From Apoderus coryli (lineage: Eukaryota > Arthropoda > Insecta > Coleoptera > Attelabidae), in the NCBI GenBank assembly GCA_911728435.2, contig OU452201.1, positions 9,982,001 through 10,046,000 of the forward strand: a stretch of 64,000 bases of DNA, written 5' to 3'. The stretch's first letter is position 1. Every line of letters begins with the position of its first letter. The translations under genes were made by a program, and so were the position numbers. Of the stretch, positions 36,481 through 48,204 are shown in pieces. The notes below the pieces were generated by a model that had not been told where the DNA came from, searched no databases, and saw nothing but the letters and a program-made list of their open reading frames with translations.

Positions 36481-37542
36481 TAAAATTTAAGGAACAAATG
36501 CCTATAAACATGCATAGGTTTTATAAACATTAACCTGGTAAGTGCAGTTTGGCCGGGCGCATATAAAAATCTCTCTGGGTGTATTTCTATGTAGATATTG
36601 ATGGTACCTAATCATATTTTTAACAGTATTACCCTTTATCCTACAACATGAACAAATTATTTTTACTTACCTCGTGACTATAAGCACAGCTAATGTATGT
36701 AGAGGCGCTTATTATTCTAGAGCCTCAAAAGAAAGCCATTCACTATTTCTCTGCAACCGTACCTACACACCGCTAATATTTTGTTAACTTTTTGGGCACA
36801 GCTTATTGTAGCTATTTAATTTGTGTTTTAGGTTTATTAAATCAGTTGTTAAATGATAAATGTGCATTGTTTGTTTGATAACGCTGAATTGTAAAGGGTA
36901 AATGCCTGCTGCGCTTGCGCTGTAAGGATGTTTTTACGAAAGTGTCGTAAAATTACTAGGAGCCACGGAATAGTACTAAAAGTAATGTGTAGATTTGCAG
37001 GGAAATAGAAAATTTTCGATACGATTTGAATCCACACAAATTATATCGTGAAAACACATTTCGGTAATGCGTTTTTACGATATTACTAAGGAAAAATACG
37101 TGATCTGGGTAAATTATCGGCAATATTCGCGAATATTTAAGATTTACCTAATATTACATAAAAAACCATGTAGGTATGTTTACTACAAACCTTACGTATT
37201 TCTCACCCAATTTTTAACAGTGTACAGGCATTTCGCATGTTTGAGTAAAAAGAGGAGTTAACGCTAGATCGCTCAATGTGGTAATTATTGCCTTTACTTT
37301 TTCCGGGATTTCTTTGCTAGGTTTTTTCATGGCGATTATTTTGCGGTACTTTTTCTGCAGCAGGTGCCACATTTTGTTTTATTACAGTTAAACCCTCTAC
37401 CAAGGTACCCGTAGTGCGAGTGTTGTATGTGAAACCGTTTCACTTACAATGTGTTTTAATTAGAACCTCATCCCAAGAAATCAAATCCATTATGAAGTAA
37501 TAAAGACGGGTTCAAAATAGAATATTTATATATTATTGTTAA
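36481..37542. other. nAChR intron 1, nothing recognised
   Basis: AT-rich intronic sequence with short chance frames only. Confidence 0.5.
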
Positions 37543-37613
37543 GCATCGGTGGTTCAGTGGTAGAATGCTCGCCTGCCACGCGGGCGGCCCGGGTTCGATT
37601 CCCGGCCGATGCA
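37543..37613 (+). tRNA. tRNA-Gly (anticodon GCC)
   Basis: Full 71-nt cloverleaf. Acceptor stem GCATCGG/CCGATGC with discriminator A, A box TGGTTCAGTGGTAGAATGC, anticodon arm with GCC, B box GGTTCGATTCC. No intron. A TTTTT Pol III terminator follows at 37616. It lies inside nAChR intron 1 on the same strand. Confidence 0.97.
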
Positions 37614-37802
37614 ACTTTTTGCTTCCTAACTATAAATAATTATATAGTATAACAGCATCATTAACTTTTTAGGTGAAAAGATTACTAGGTACTTTTAATT
37701 CCAGAAAACATTGCGCGAATAATGATTAATAATGTTCTCTTATAGGTATTCTGAGCACCTTGTAAATCGAAGAATTCCTATGGTAAAATATTCTTTTATC
37801 GA

Positions 37803-37873
37803 GCATCGGTGGTTCAGTGGTAGAATGCTCGCCTGCCACGCGGGCGGCCCGGGTTCGATTCCCGGCCGATGCA
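37803..37873 (+). tRNA. tRNA-Gly (anticodon GCC), tandem copy
   Basis: Identical in all 71 positions to the gene 260 bp upstream and also followed by a T-run. The ~105-bp downstream flanks of both genes are clearly related but have diverged (TTTTGCTTC, ATAAATAATTATATA, AACATTGCGCGAA), so the pair arose by tandem duplication while selection kept the gene bodies identical. Confidence 0.97.
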
Positions 37874-38489
37874 ATTTTTTGCTTCTTAACTGTATAAATA
37901 ATTATATATAACAACATCATTAATTTTTTACGTGACAAGATTACTACTTTAAATTCCTGAAAACATTGCGCGAACCCACTGATTTATGTATAATTTTTTG
38001 ACCCAGATTTACATTCGAATGCACCCACTCTGTCACAGGACGCTATGTAGAAATTTATCGCCCGTCTGGGCCCTATTTACAGGAAAACTTTTGCGAAATA
38101 ATAATAAAAACAAAAACACACTCTCGCGCAGGGACGGAACAACACATAACAAACCATATAATGCATTTCCAACGTTTTCGTGTATATGAATCAATATAGG
38201 TACCTTAGACCTTGGAAAATGGAACAATTGAATTTCACTTTGGAAGTATTTATTTAGATACTCGTATATAACTATTTCATTGCATATAAATTACATTAAA
38301 CCGAGGATTGGCTATCGACAAAAAACAATATATATGTTTATTAAGTGGTCTTATAAATAACTGTACGCGCACGTGACTAGGTTTAAGCTGCATATTAACA
38401 GACTAACACGATGGATTTATAAAAATAAGAAAGAAAAACCACACTCGATCGCCACTGGTTTAATTACAAATTAATTATTTTTAATGTTG

Positions 38490-38740
38490 TTCAGCGATTA
38501 CTTCGTCATTGGACATAAATTTATTTCCAGCAAGCATTCTCTTGAGATCTGAAAACAGGAAAAATCGCTGGGGGTAAATCTGGAGAATACCGTGGGTGGG
38601 TAAGCAATTCGAATCCCAAATCATTCATTTTTGCCATAGTTTTCATCGATTTGTGACACGGTGCATTGTCTTGGTGTAACAACACTTTGTGGCAGTTTCT
38701 TTTCAATTTCAGCCTTCAATCGATCCAAAATTTCCTGGTA
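38490..38740 (-). pseudogene. mariner transposase fragment (C-terminal half)
   Basis: Minus strand encodes VLLHQDNAPCHKSMKTM, then LGFELLTHPRYSPDL. The HQDNAPCH and YSPDLxP motifs carry the second and third catalytic Asp of mariner (DD34D). After YSPDLPP the frame shifts and LKRMLAGNKFMSNDEVIAEQ continues in another frame. The N-terminal half is missing. Confidence 0.85.
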
Positions 38741-39310
38741 ATGACAAAAGTAGCGCCCGCTATGAAAAATGACCATAGCAACGCCGACAATACAAACACA
38801 CCAAATTGACAGTTTAGGTATTTATAATTAATAATAGATGTCACCACAATATCATTGTTAATATATTTATTAGAATTCTAAAATACAACATCACAATTGC
38901 ATCTATCCTACATATACAAAATCTATTTTTTGAGAATTCTAAAACGCCATTGTCGTGTGAACGTGCAGTCAATTAAGAACTTAACAATATTATCGAAGAG
39001 AAATTTAATCTTCGATGATTTACAAAAAGAAATATAGCTTGAAACTTACATTAGAAATAATGTGAGTTTTAGATTTTTTAGTTTTATTTTTAAATGTTTA
39101 GTAACACAAACTTAATTTCACAAAAAAACTTTTTATTTTATGACTTGAGAGAATAAAATTTTTTCACACAATGGTAAGTTTAAAAGTTAAAATCATTTTG
39201 GTGCAATTGAAAATAATATATACAATCTTACTTCTAGAGTTAATAAATAAATTCCCAAAAATAATATGTACTGACTAGTATAACATAGCTTTTCGTAAGA
39301 ATCTCATATA

Positions 39311-39351
39311 ACCACTGATGATGCGGCCCGGAGCTGCGAAACATGTATGGT
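39311..39351 (+). ncRNA. hammerhead-ribozyme-like motif
   Basis: Stem I ACCA/TGGT, CTGATGA, extra T, 5-bp stem II GCGGC/GCTGC with one wobble, GAAA, AC-AT-GT stem III, A at the cleavage position. It is followed by a PLE-like tail (TTTATTGTGTGGAGGTCGAC) near 39385. Confidence 0.6.
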
Positions 39352-39566
39352 GACAAATGTAATTTGTTGAAGATATTTATTAAATTTATTGTGTGGAGGT
39401 CGACTTTTATTTCAAGAATATTTAACTATTCTACTCCACTTCGATATGGACTACTTCTTTCGAATGAATTATAATTAAGTATATCGCTAATTTCAAAACA
39501 CAGAGACAGTGAGAGTGAATATAGTTTAACACCACCTACTCAATTTAATACTTCTAACTTATCGTA

Positions 39567-40885
39567 TTTAACTGCGTAAAATAAAACAACTTTAGTTTTA
39601 AATATTTCCAAACTTTTATAATATACAAATTTATATTTCAAAATTACACGACATTAGCAGAAATTTTTATGAACAATCTTGAACTTAAAATAGAACAACA
39701 CCCTCTCTTTAAGAACTTTCTCTATTGGTATAGATACGTAGATGATGTACATGCTTGTTTTGTAGGAACTGATAGACAACTTACCCAGTTTTTTGAATTT
39801 ATCAACAATCAGCACCCTAACATAAAATTTACAATAGAACAAGAAACGAACAACTCTATCAATTTTCTTGATTTAACAATCACTAAAGTAAGTAACAGAC
39901 ACTCGTTTTCGATTTTTCATAAACCTACACATATAGACACAATTATACATAATACATCTAATCATCCTATCCAACATAAATTAGCCGCATTCCACAGTAT
40001 GATCCATAGACTTGTTAATATTCCATTAAATAAAGTTAACTTCAAGAAAGAACTTAATATAATTAAACAAATAGCAGTAAACAATGGTTATCAACCGACA
40101 ATAGTAGAAAAAATCCTAAACAAAATTAATTACAAAAAAATAATCAACACTGTTTTCCCTCAAAGCCCAAAAGATCCCCAAAATTATGGCTTAATTACCT
40201 ACTCAGGCCATAATTGTTCCTATATTTCAAAATTTTTTAACCAACATAATATAAAAATAGCTTTTAAAACCAACAATACAATAGGAAAAATTATCAAAAA
40301 TTCAAAATCAAAAATAGATAAGAGAGAAAAATCTGGAGTGTATGAACTGACGTGTGGAGACTGCGATCGGGTTTACATAGGACAGACAGGTCGAAGTTTT
40401 TCTAAAAGAATTAAGGAACACTACTTAAGTTATATCAAGAAAAAAGACAATTCTAATTACTCTAACCATCTTTTAGAACATAATCATAATTTTAACGATA
40501 ATTTCAAAATTATTCATATAGAAAACAAAAGTAAAAAGCTGGATCTTTTAGAATCATTAGAAATAATCAAACTTAAATATTCTAACAAATTACTCAATAG
40601 CCAAACACATTTAAATAATTCCCCTTTGTTAAACCTCTTTTAATTTTTGTAACCCTAGGTAGTTTTTATGCACCTGTGACCTAGTTATTAGTTTTCATTT
40701 TGTTACACTTTTACTATATTTTATTACCTGTATAAACCATATAAATATTTTGTATTTTAGTCTTAAGTTACACTTGATAAAGCCACTGTGTGGACGAAAC
40801 ATGTCGTGTAATTTTGAAATATAAATTTGTATATTATAAAAGTTTGGAAATATTTAAAACTAAAGTTGTTTTATTTTACGCAGTT
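39567..40885 (+). mobile_element. Penelope-like element, truncated, with inverted terminal repeats
   Basis: About 88 bp at the left (39567-39654) is the reverse complement of 40798-40885. The left arm ends exactly where RT coding sequence starts (39654). The right arm follows the ribozyme-like GAAACATGTC at 40797. Inverted partial copies fused to a 5'-truncated body are typical of Penelope-like elements. Confidence 0.8.
39654..40643 (+). CDS. Penelope-like reverse transcriptase/GIY-YIG endonuclease, 5'-truncated
   Basis: The open frame enters in an RT motif (LAEIFMNNLE), followed by the catalytic YRYVDDVHA about 20 residues on, then INFLDLTI and the FHKPTHIDTIIHNTSNHP block. After a linker, the GIY-YIG nuclease domain starts at about residue 220: GVYELTCGDCDRVYIGQTGR, SFSKRIKEHY, then SNHLLEHNH. 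The frame is uninterrupted to TAA at 40641. RT motifs upstream of LAEIF are absent, so it cannot be a complete transposase, but the intact frame suggests recent insertion. This RT plus GIY-YIG pairing defines Penelope-like elements. Confidence 0.9.
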   Translation, partial: LAEIFMNNLELKIEQHPLFKNFLYWYRYVDDVHACFVGTDRQLTQFFEFINNQHPNIKFTIEQETNNSINFLDLTITKVSNRHSFSIFHKPTHIDTIIHNTSNHPIQHKLAAFHSMIHRLVNIPLNKVNFKKELNIIKQIAVNNGYQPTIVEKILNKINYKKIINTVFPQSPKDPQNYGLITYSGHNCSYISKFFNQHNIKIAFKTNNTIGKIIKNSKSKIDKREKSGVYELTCGDCDRVYIGQTGRSFSKRIKEHYLSYIKKKDNSNYSNHLLEHNHNFNDNFKIIHIENKSKKLDLLESLEIIKLKYSNKLLNSQTHLNNSPLLNLF

Positions 40886-42192
40886 ATAATGAATTTCCAA
40901 CAAGTATCGGCTAATTCTATTCAAAAATTATCGTATTTAGGCTTACGCCAACAGGGGTAAGTTTCGAAAAACAAATATTTTCCTAAATATTATGTTTAAT
41001 TTATTCAAAAGCATTAAAACAGTCCCAGAAAAAGTATAGTGTGAAACTCACATGAAATGACCAATTCCTACTCGTATGATTTGCAGCACTCGCCTGCGGC
41101 TCATGCTGCAGACGATCATACTCGTAGGAAATATCTGTCATTTCATGTTCGTTGCACAATATACTATTATCCAACCACCTTTAGATTACGATATTGAAAA
41201 TAAAAATGAAATTTTAGCATTTAAAATCGTAATATCATTCATATTATAAAGATAATTAATTATACCTTTGGATGTTTCTCAAACTGCCAATACTACAATA
41301 AAACAATCCGAAAATAGTTTAAAATTAAATGGTGATCAAAAATATATATTTCTTCTTCCTATAGAAGTATCAGTGAATAAGGAATCCTTACCAAAATCCA
41401 ACTCAAATAGTTTTAATGCATGTTTAACTATTAGGTGTTATTTTCTGAGAATGATGAACATTGTTTAAACGCGTATATTATAATATATACATCATTAAAT
41501 AAGGTGGTAAAAGATTGGCTCTAAAGTATTATAGTTAACCTTAACTATTCAACTGTAATAATGTTAACTTAGGAAACTAGTACTAAATAAATTTTTGTGG
41601 AAAAAAGGATTTGCTCTCGCAATGCGATTTTTAATATGATGGATAACTATATAGGTATACGACGTTCTAGCATCCTTTATTGTTGTCGACTACTATATCT
41701 TTCGTCTTGACCTACATTGCGAGAAAAGTGTCTTCAGAACCAAAATGATATACATATCAGATAGTATTGATTGAATATTATGAACAGTTGTATACGAGGC
41801 GAGTGTGCCAAAAACAAGATTTTCTGCATTAAATAAAAAGAGTGAAAATCTACCATTAAACTAGATTTTTAATTTTTACAAAAAAAAAAAACTTATATGG
41901 ATACATTTTAAATATATATCCTAGTAAACAAATAATCTCATACTGCCTGGATGGAACGCGCCTTTTACACTCCCGGCATGATCGTCCTTTTTTTGATCTC
42001 TCTGGCAGTTCTTTTTAGCACACCTGAATACTTTTCTATTATTTGTAGTAATGGATCTGTTCTATTTTCTTCTCCAGAATTTTTTAAATCGTTTGGCACA
42101 ATCGGGACATCATCTAGGCTCGCTTATTCTTGGTAATATCTTGAAATAATAGCCTTAACTCCACAGATATCTATCAATATTCATTCTTTTAG
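40886..42192. other. nAChR intron 1, one hairpin, no gene seen
   Basis: Apart from the hairpin at 41051-41147 I see only short chance frames. Confidence 0.45.
41051..41147. repeat. 97-bp imperfect hairpin
   Basis: CATGAAATGA at the left pairs with TCATTTCATG at the right. CCTACTCGTATGAT pairs with ATCATACTCGTAGG and GCAGCA with TGCTGC across a ~16-nt loop. Confidence 0.75.
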
Positions 42193-42237
42193 CCATACGT
42201 GTTTCGAGCAGCACCGCCGCTCATCATCCATGGCTTT
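42193..42237 (-). ncRNA. hammerhead-like motif with mutated core
   Basis: Minus strand: stem I AGCCA/TGGCT, TGGATGA in place of CTGATGA, T, 7-bp stem II beginning GAGC and ending GCTC, GAAACACGT, A. The core change predicts loss of activity. Confidence 0.5.
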
Positions 42238-43073
42238 TTTATTTTTACATTACAACGTCAACAATTCTGATTATACATGGATATCTATTCTTTTTAATAC
42301 AATAGTACCTAATTCTTCAATATCCAAATTGAAAACTAGTGGGGAAGTTGACTATCTTCGAAAAGAATAAAACTCTTTTTTGTACTTGCAGAGGTTTGGG
42401 AAAAATTTATTTCTTTCCTCAGGCAGGCCTACGGAAAATACACAATACACTATTAACGAAAAATTTACACAATCATTATACATTTTTTTTCTTTTGTCGA
42501 GCATACATTGTAATTTGAGTTAACGTTTGGTATAAAACTGTCAGTAGTATGTATGGAACATTATAACGTATAATAATCATTTAAAACATATAACATTAAC
42601 CAATAATTAATAATTATCATTAATTAGAAAATACGTACATTTATTACATTATATGCAAAAACAAAAGCCCAGAAGAAACAATAACTTTGTTGATCAAAAA
42701 ATGTTTAATATATATTTATAAATTAAATTGACATTGGTGCACGTGGTTTTAATGAAAGTTATAAAATATGCTTAATGCAGAACTTATAGATTTTATTTTT
42801 ATAAAAAATGTCTCCCCCTTTTTATTTAGTTATTATTTTAATTAAGCTATGCTGTTAATTGGTGTTTTTATATTATTTATTATTATTGTTTATTCACTGA
42901 TTTTATTTATTGTATGTTGAGGATGATGATGATGCCAATGATTTATAAATATTTAAAAAAAAATGCTTAAACATTTTTTAAATAATCACAAAAGTTATGG
43001 AGGAAAAGAAGTAAAATATAGAACGATATAATAGACACTCGAATTAACGTTATTAATAATAAAATCTTTGTTG

Positions 43074-43138
43074 TTTAAATTGTACAACTTTTCTCTAATT
43101 TAACCGAGATTGTAACTCCTACCGTTTCCAAGATTCCA
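43074..43138 (+). repeat. dispersed repeat also at 8953-9016
   Basis: Shared CTAATTT, GTAACTCCTACCGTTTCC and AAGAT(T/C)CC. Confidence 0.6.
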
Positions 43139-43167
43139 ATGCTATCCCATTTTTATCTTGGACACAG

Positions 43168-43195
43168 AGTATAATATATATATATATATATATAT
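43168..43195. repeat. TA microsatellite
   Basis: Simple alternating TA run next to the GGAGGC cluster. Confidence 0.8.
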
Positions 43196-43204
43196 GCATA
43201 GTAT

Positions 43205-43590
43205 CAAATTGGCCTCCGTATCAGTACATTCGCTGAACGAACTTGCCTCCAAAACGGAGGCAACTGCGAAATTTCGGAGGCAACTCAGTACCCCCGTGTA
43301 TAAGTAGTTTAAATGATTAGAATAGACCCCAGGAGGCCACTGCCGAAAATTGTGGTGGAGGCCAGTTCGCCACTTACACATATACAGTTATACAGTTTAG
43401 TTCGAGAAAAAAAGTTCAGGTGGCGCCTTGGACATATACACATATACAAATTATATGTGAGCTGAACGAAGTTGCCTCCATAAATCTAATGGACCTACTG
43501 GCCTCTGAGATTTGGCAATCACGCATTTGAATCAATAGTGGTATTAATATACTTGCATTACAAGTGTAAGATAGGTGGTGGAGGCAGTTA
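43205..43590. repeat. cluster of GGAGGC motifs (both strands)
   Basis: About nine copies of GGAGGC(A/C) or its complement, near 43213, 43250, 43256, 43281, 43331, 43354, 43469, 43503 and 43577. Flanks partly repeat (CATATACA, AAGATAGGTGGTGGAGGCAG). A similar cluster is at 48205-48478. Origin unknown. Confidence 0.55.
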
Positions 43591-44174
43591 CGATATTTGA
43601 ACAGTCTGATAATTTAATAACACCGTTGGTGATTCGGAAAAATAGGATAAGGGTTGGAAATTCAGGTTTTGTACGTAAAATGAAACAACTTGAAACATTA
43701 AGAAGCTGTATATGTTTTCTCTTTGAACTAAAAATTAGAAAGTTTTTTAAAAAAGGTAATTAACATAAAAACAAATATCGTCAAATTCAAATAAATTCTA
43801 GCAATCAAATGGTAATATTTTGGTTACTATTATTTAGGCTAAACATAATAAACTGTTACATTATGTAAGGTAAGTATCGTATGTCTTCATTCTAACCCAG
43901 CCCTTATTGCTCAATAAATTAGGATGTTTCCTAATCAATTCTTCATTTTTCTTTTGAATATGGCTCTTAAAGTATCGTTTTACTAATTTAGATTGCTCTG
44001 CCGACAATAGAATTTTATGTGTTAGTGTTTGTTTTGATGCTAAATAAAAAGTTTAAAATTAACCAAAACATGTAATCTTTACTCAAACTGGAATCAATAA
44101 ATCGGAAATGGAACTCAAAATCCAAATCACTATTTTAATTATTGAAAACACCCTATCCAACAAACCGACGGACA

Positions 44175-44216
44175 AAAGTACACGTTTCGAGAACAGTAGT
44201 TCTCATCATCAGCTTT
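44175..44216 (-). ncRNA. hammerhead-ribozyme-like motif
   Basis: Minus strand: stem I AAAG/CTTT, CTGATGA, extra T, perfect 6-bp stem II GAGAAC/GTTCTC with loop TACT, GAAA, AC-GT-GT stem III, A at the cleavage position. All parts present. Confidence 0.6.
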
Positions 44217-44384
44217 AAACGGTCCAAAGCGATAAAATTAATAAAAGTAAAATAAAAATGTTTGAAAACCTCTCGAAACGCTCACAAGTAATTAATGGCA
44301 CTACTAGTTTTCTTTCGTTTATTACAAAGTTTGCAGCAGCAGTTCTAATCAGCAACGGACCGGGAGAGCCCTTTCCCATAACAC

Positions 44385-45500
44385 TGGCGTAAAACAGGGT
44401 TGTGTCATTGCACCGATTTTGTTTTCGATGTTTGTGGAAACGGTCACTCAACTTGTTAAGGATGAACTACCGGGGGGAATAGAGATCGTCTACAGATTTG
44501 ATCGCGGCGGACTCTTCAAGCTTCCTAGACTGCAAGCTGAGACAAAGATCGTATCCACATCATTGAGCTTCAATGCGAGGATGACAACGTTGTACTAGCT
44601 GATACAGAAGGGGATCTTCAATATATACTAAATGCATTTAACAGCGCATACAGGAGATCGCGCATGAACTAAATATAAAGAAAACACAGATTCTCTGCCA
44701 GCCGGAGACGGAGACAGACTTCAGAACATCGAGAGTGTCTCTTACCTCGGCAGTATTCTCGCGGCGTACGCAAATATCGATGATGAAATTCAGCATCGCA
44801 GAAGATGGGCAAGCGCATCTTTTGGCCGACTGAGGCCGAGAGGCTTCCATAATCAGAACATCGACGTTCGAAATAAATTGCAAGTGTATAATGCTATTGT
44901 AGTTCCTACCCTTACGTACAGCTGTGAGTCTTGGACCACTTATCGGAGGCATTTAAGACCCTTAGAGAAGTACCATCAACGATGTCTTAGAAGAGTTCTT
45001 GAAATCAAATGGCAGGACTGACGAACAGACATCAGCGTTCTAGAGGAAGACAAAACAACTGGCATTGAGGCGATGATTGTGAGCCACCAGCTGCCACGTA
45101 ATCTGCATGCCAACGGAACGCCTTTCAAAGAGAATCCTTTGTTCACAACTTAAGGTCGGCTCACGAAATCAAGGAGGGCAGCAAAAAAACATCCTTGTTC
45201 TTAAGACCAACATAAAGAAGTATGGCTTAGATGTAAAGAGCAACTGGGAGCAGATCGGGAACGACCGACCGAGATGGAGGCGTACCATTTACTAGGGTCA
45301 TCAAGTTTTTGAAGAGCAGCGTCGGCGACATGAGGGTGCAAAGAAACAGCATCGAAAAGAGAGAGAACGCATCGATGGGGCAGCACACCTACAACAGCCG
45401 GTAAATGTTGGCGATTGGGTGTGTCAATTTTGTGATAAGGTTTGTGGCTCGATGATCGGTCTGTTTAGCCATCTTAGAGTTCACAACAGAAATCCCTGAG
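44385..45500 (+). pseudogene. non-LTR reverse transcriptase remnant with C-terminal C2H2 finger
   Basis: Plus strand with several frameshifts and stops. Blocks in order: GVKQGCVIAPILFSMFV (RT), SVSYLGSILA, DDEIQHRRRWASASFGRL, NKLQVYNAIVVPTLTYSCES, EKYHQRCLRRVLEIKWQD, MPTERLSKRILCSQL, YGLDVKSNWEQI, and finally CQFCDKVCGSMIGLFSHLRVH, a C2H2-type finger close to the stop. A terminal zinc finger after this RT layout is known from one LINE group common in invertebrates; I cannot name the clade with certainty. Confidence 0.75.
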
Positions 45501-45657
45501 ATGGAATAATTCATACTCATTAGCGAGTGAATGCCGATTTTGCGAGTGAGTGCCGGTTTTGCAATCTACAGTTGTGAGCGTTCCACCAGCCAATGGAGGC
45601 TTTTCAAACCATTTTCAATATTGACTTTGTATATTGATTTTATTGCTTTGTATCGTT

Positions 45658-45699
45658 AAAAGTTGATGATGAGAACCAGTGTTCTCGAAATGTACTTTT
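45658..45699 (+). ncRNA. hammerhead-like motif, slightly decayed
   Basis: Stem I AAAAG/CTTTT, TTGATGA (C3 to T), extra T, perfect stem II GAGAAC/GTTCTC, GAAATGTA. Inverted partner of 44175-44216. Confidence 0.5.
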
Positions 45700-45780
45700 G
45701 CCCATTGGTGTGTTTGATAGAACGTTTTGAATTAAAATAGTAGATTGGACTTTGAGTTTCAATTTCGAGTTAATATTACC

Positions 45781-48179
45781 GGTTATAAGTGCGAAATTAT
45801 GAAGTATCTATATGTTTAGGTTAAAAGGTATTTAAACATTTTCCGTAAAAACTATTGGCCAATAAGCTGAAACAGGTTTTTCCTTTTCTCCATAAAAAGT
45901 CTATTATAGTCCGTATAAAAGGTGATTATGATGCAATATTTTAACGATGAATTTACAGCATTTTAGCGATGAATTTACAGCACTACTGTAAAAATAATCC
46001 GAATTTAGACAAATTTAATGTTCAGTATTGAAAAATAAAAGTCCAATCTCAACGAAATTATTTTTATTTTATTTTTCATTACTGAAATTATAACTCCACT
46101 TAAGAATGAACTACTTTTTCAAGAAATTTATTTATATTTAACCAAAAATCAACATTTAATAAATAATTATCTAACAGATCATTGTTATTATTTTATAATT
46201 TTAATTAGGCTAACATTTTTTTTTTCATTTCAGTGTTTATAAAAAAATAATCAAATTTTAACGGAAATCTCGGATCTTTAAGTTCGAGAAAAAATCAGTA
46301 GTTTTGTTTACAGCCTGTAAATTTCAGTATCGATTAAATTTAAAAAATCTACAGTGATGGCTCTAGTCACATAATGGTTTGTCTTTAATCTCCGGAAAAT
46401 CACATGTTTGTATCTCTTCTGGTTATTAAAATATTTGACTTGTCAAGTCTAAACCAATGAAATTGTGGAATAACAAATAGGGCTTTCCATTTAAAAAAAC
46501 GTAAGTTTGGTTCATCCTGATGAGATGAGCCACCCTGTACAAATATCAATAATTTTAAAATACGTACTTTATGACTGCCTAAACACTGGCTGCTTAGTTA
46601 TGGGTGAAATTTTTGGTCTTTGAGGTTCAACGCACTAATAACTCACCGTGTATATAATTTTAGTTAAAATCATTTTTACTTTCCATATTATACCTTTTTA
46701 ATGGATTTCTACCCGTTATGTTAACACCCAAGTAACATTCAGGCTCCGGAAATATTTAAAAGATTTTCACACACTGACATTTGAAATTGAATAATAGACA
46801 ATTGAAGTGGGTAAAAAAATCACAAAGTTTCACTCCTACACATGCGATTCTTTTTTTGTTGTGCAGGTTTCGTCAAGCAACAGTCGAGGTCAAACATCAG
46901 AACTTGTACAAACTGTTGTTTATCTCAGACTAATATGTTTCTTTCTTATGAAAGTTGAAGATTAGCTGCGCTATAACCAACCCTTGAGTAGCCTAATTCA
47001 TCACCTCTTTCAACTCTCTTATTTATCCGTGTAATTTTTTTTTATTCAATGCTTGCAATATTGATGTTAACTGTCCGTCCGTACGATATGTGCATATTGT
47101 TTATGTAGTTGTTTATGATCCCTTTCCTTGTTAACTTCGATTACTGTTTAGCTGCCACGATTAATTCATTAAGTTTGTACAAATGACTCACGCTGTTTAA
47201 AAAATATTTCTTAAACCGATAAATGAAAAATTTAAAAAAACCTCAAAAATATGTTGAACTAGGATACACAATCTTTTTATCATTTGAAATAGCTCGTTTG
47301 GTTGTTTCTTAAGATAATTCGCTAATTTTTTTGCATAGGTACAAATCTATAAGTATAATCATAATTTGACTATAATCCATAAATCAATCTATTTAAATGC
47401 AATAAAATATTAATATTATGTAAAGGAATCGCAGTAATTTGCTTTACTAATAAGATATCGAAGCAATTTGAATTTTGTCATATACGAGGCCTACTTAATC
47501 TTGAAAAAAAGAGGAAAAAGCCATCTTTTCATTTAAGTTCCTGTAAAACTTTAGTTTAGATTTTGGAGAAAGTGAAAACTCAGTTACATATTTGGTTATG
47601 CAAAGCATAACTATTAGTTCCTGTTAATCTTAGATCAATTAAAAAAAATCTACGCTACCTCAGCTAAGGTCCTTGTATATATTTTTAAGTTTTGTTATTT
47701 AATTTTCATTTACCTTTTTCGGCCTGTTTGTTGCCATTGCGACCAATCTTTTGCTTCGGCCAGTTATGATTCTAAAAATTCAATTACTTTCGTACCACAA
47801 ATTCTTACAGGATATCTGCTCGAAAAATATGCATATTTACCTGCTGTAGCGATCGCCGAAACCGAAAGTTTTTTGACTAAATCTGCAGTTAGTTTTTTAG
47901 ACAAGCCAATATTTACAAGAATTGGTACACGTTTAAAAAAGTTACAATGCAAGTACAAAATATTATTATTATATTTTTTTTTGGATCACCCTTAATGAAG
48001 TTAATAACATAATTAAAACTCGAGATAATTCTGTATCTTTCGCACCAATACCACGTAATCGTATCTATATACTAGGTATTATAGTATAGTATTAAGTAAG
48101 GTATTAAACACTTTTTTATTCATCGTCACATACATAAGCTCAAATATTTCACTGAACTATTTCGGCGACGTAAAAACAA
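45781..48179. other. nAChR intron 1, nothing recognised
   Basis: AT-rich. A CACCCTGTAC repeat end lies near 46541. No coding or RNA gene seen. Confidence 0.45.
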
Positions 48180-48204
48180 TCAAATAAATAAGAGGGGAAA
48201 GCGT

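Larger units (their letters stand above)
44088..45780. mobile_element. LINE remnant enclosed by inverted PLE-like ends
   Basis: 44088-44225 and 45651-45780 are inverted relatives (about 130 bp, visibly diverged). Each has a hammerhead-like motif, and between them is the RT remnant at 44385-45500. Confidence 0.6.

Noticed and set aside
40777..40812. CACTGTGTGGACGAAACATGTC at the PLE 3' end as an intact hammerhead
   Set aside because: GAAACATGTC is present but the box is shortened to CTGTGTG and stem II is lost; treated as a relic only.
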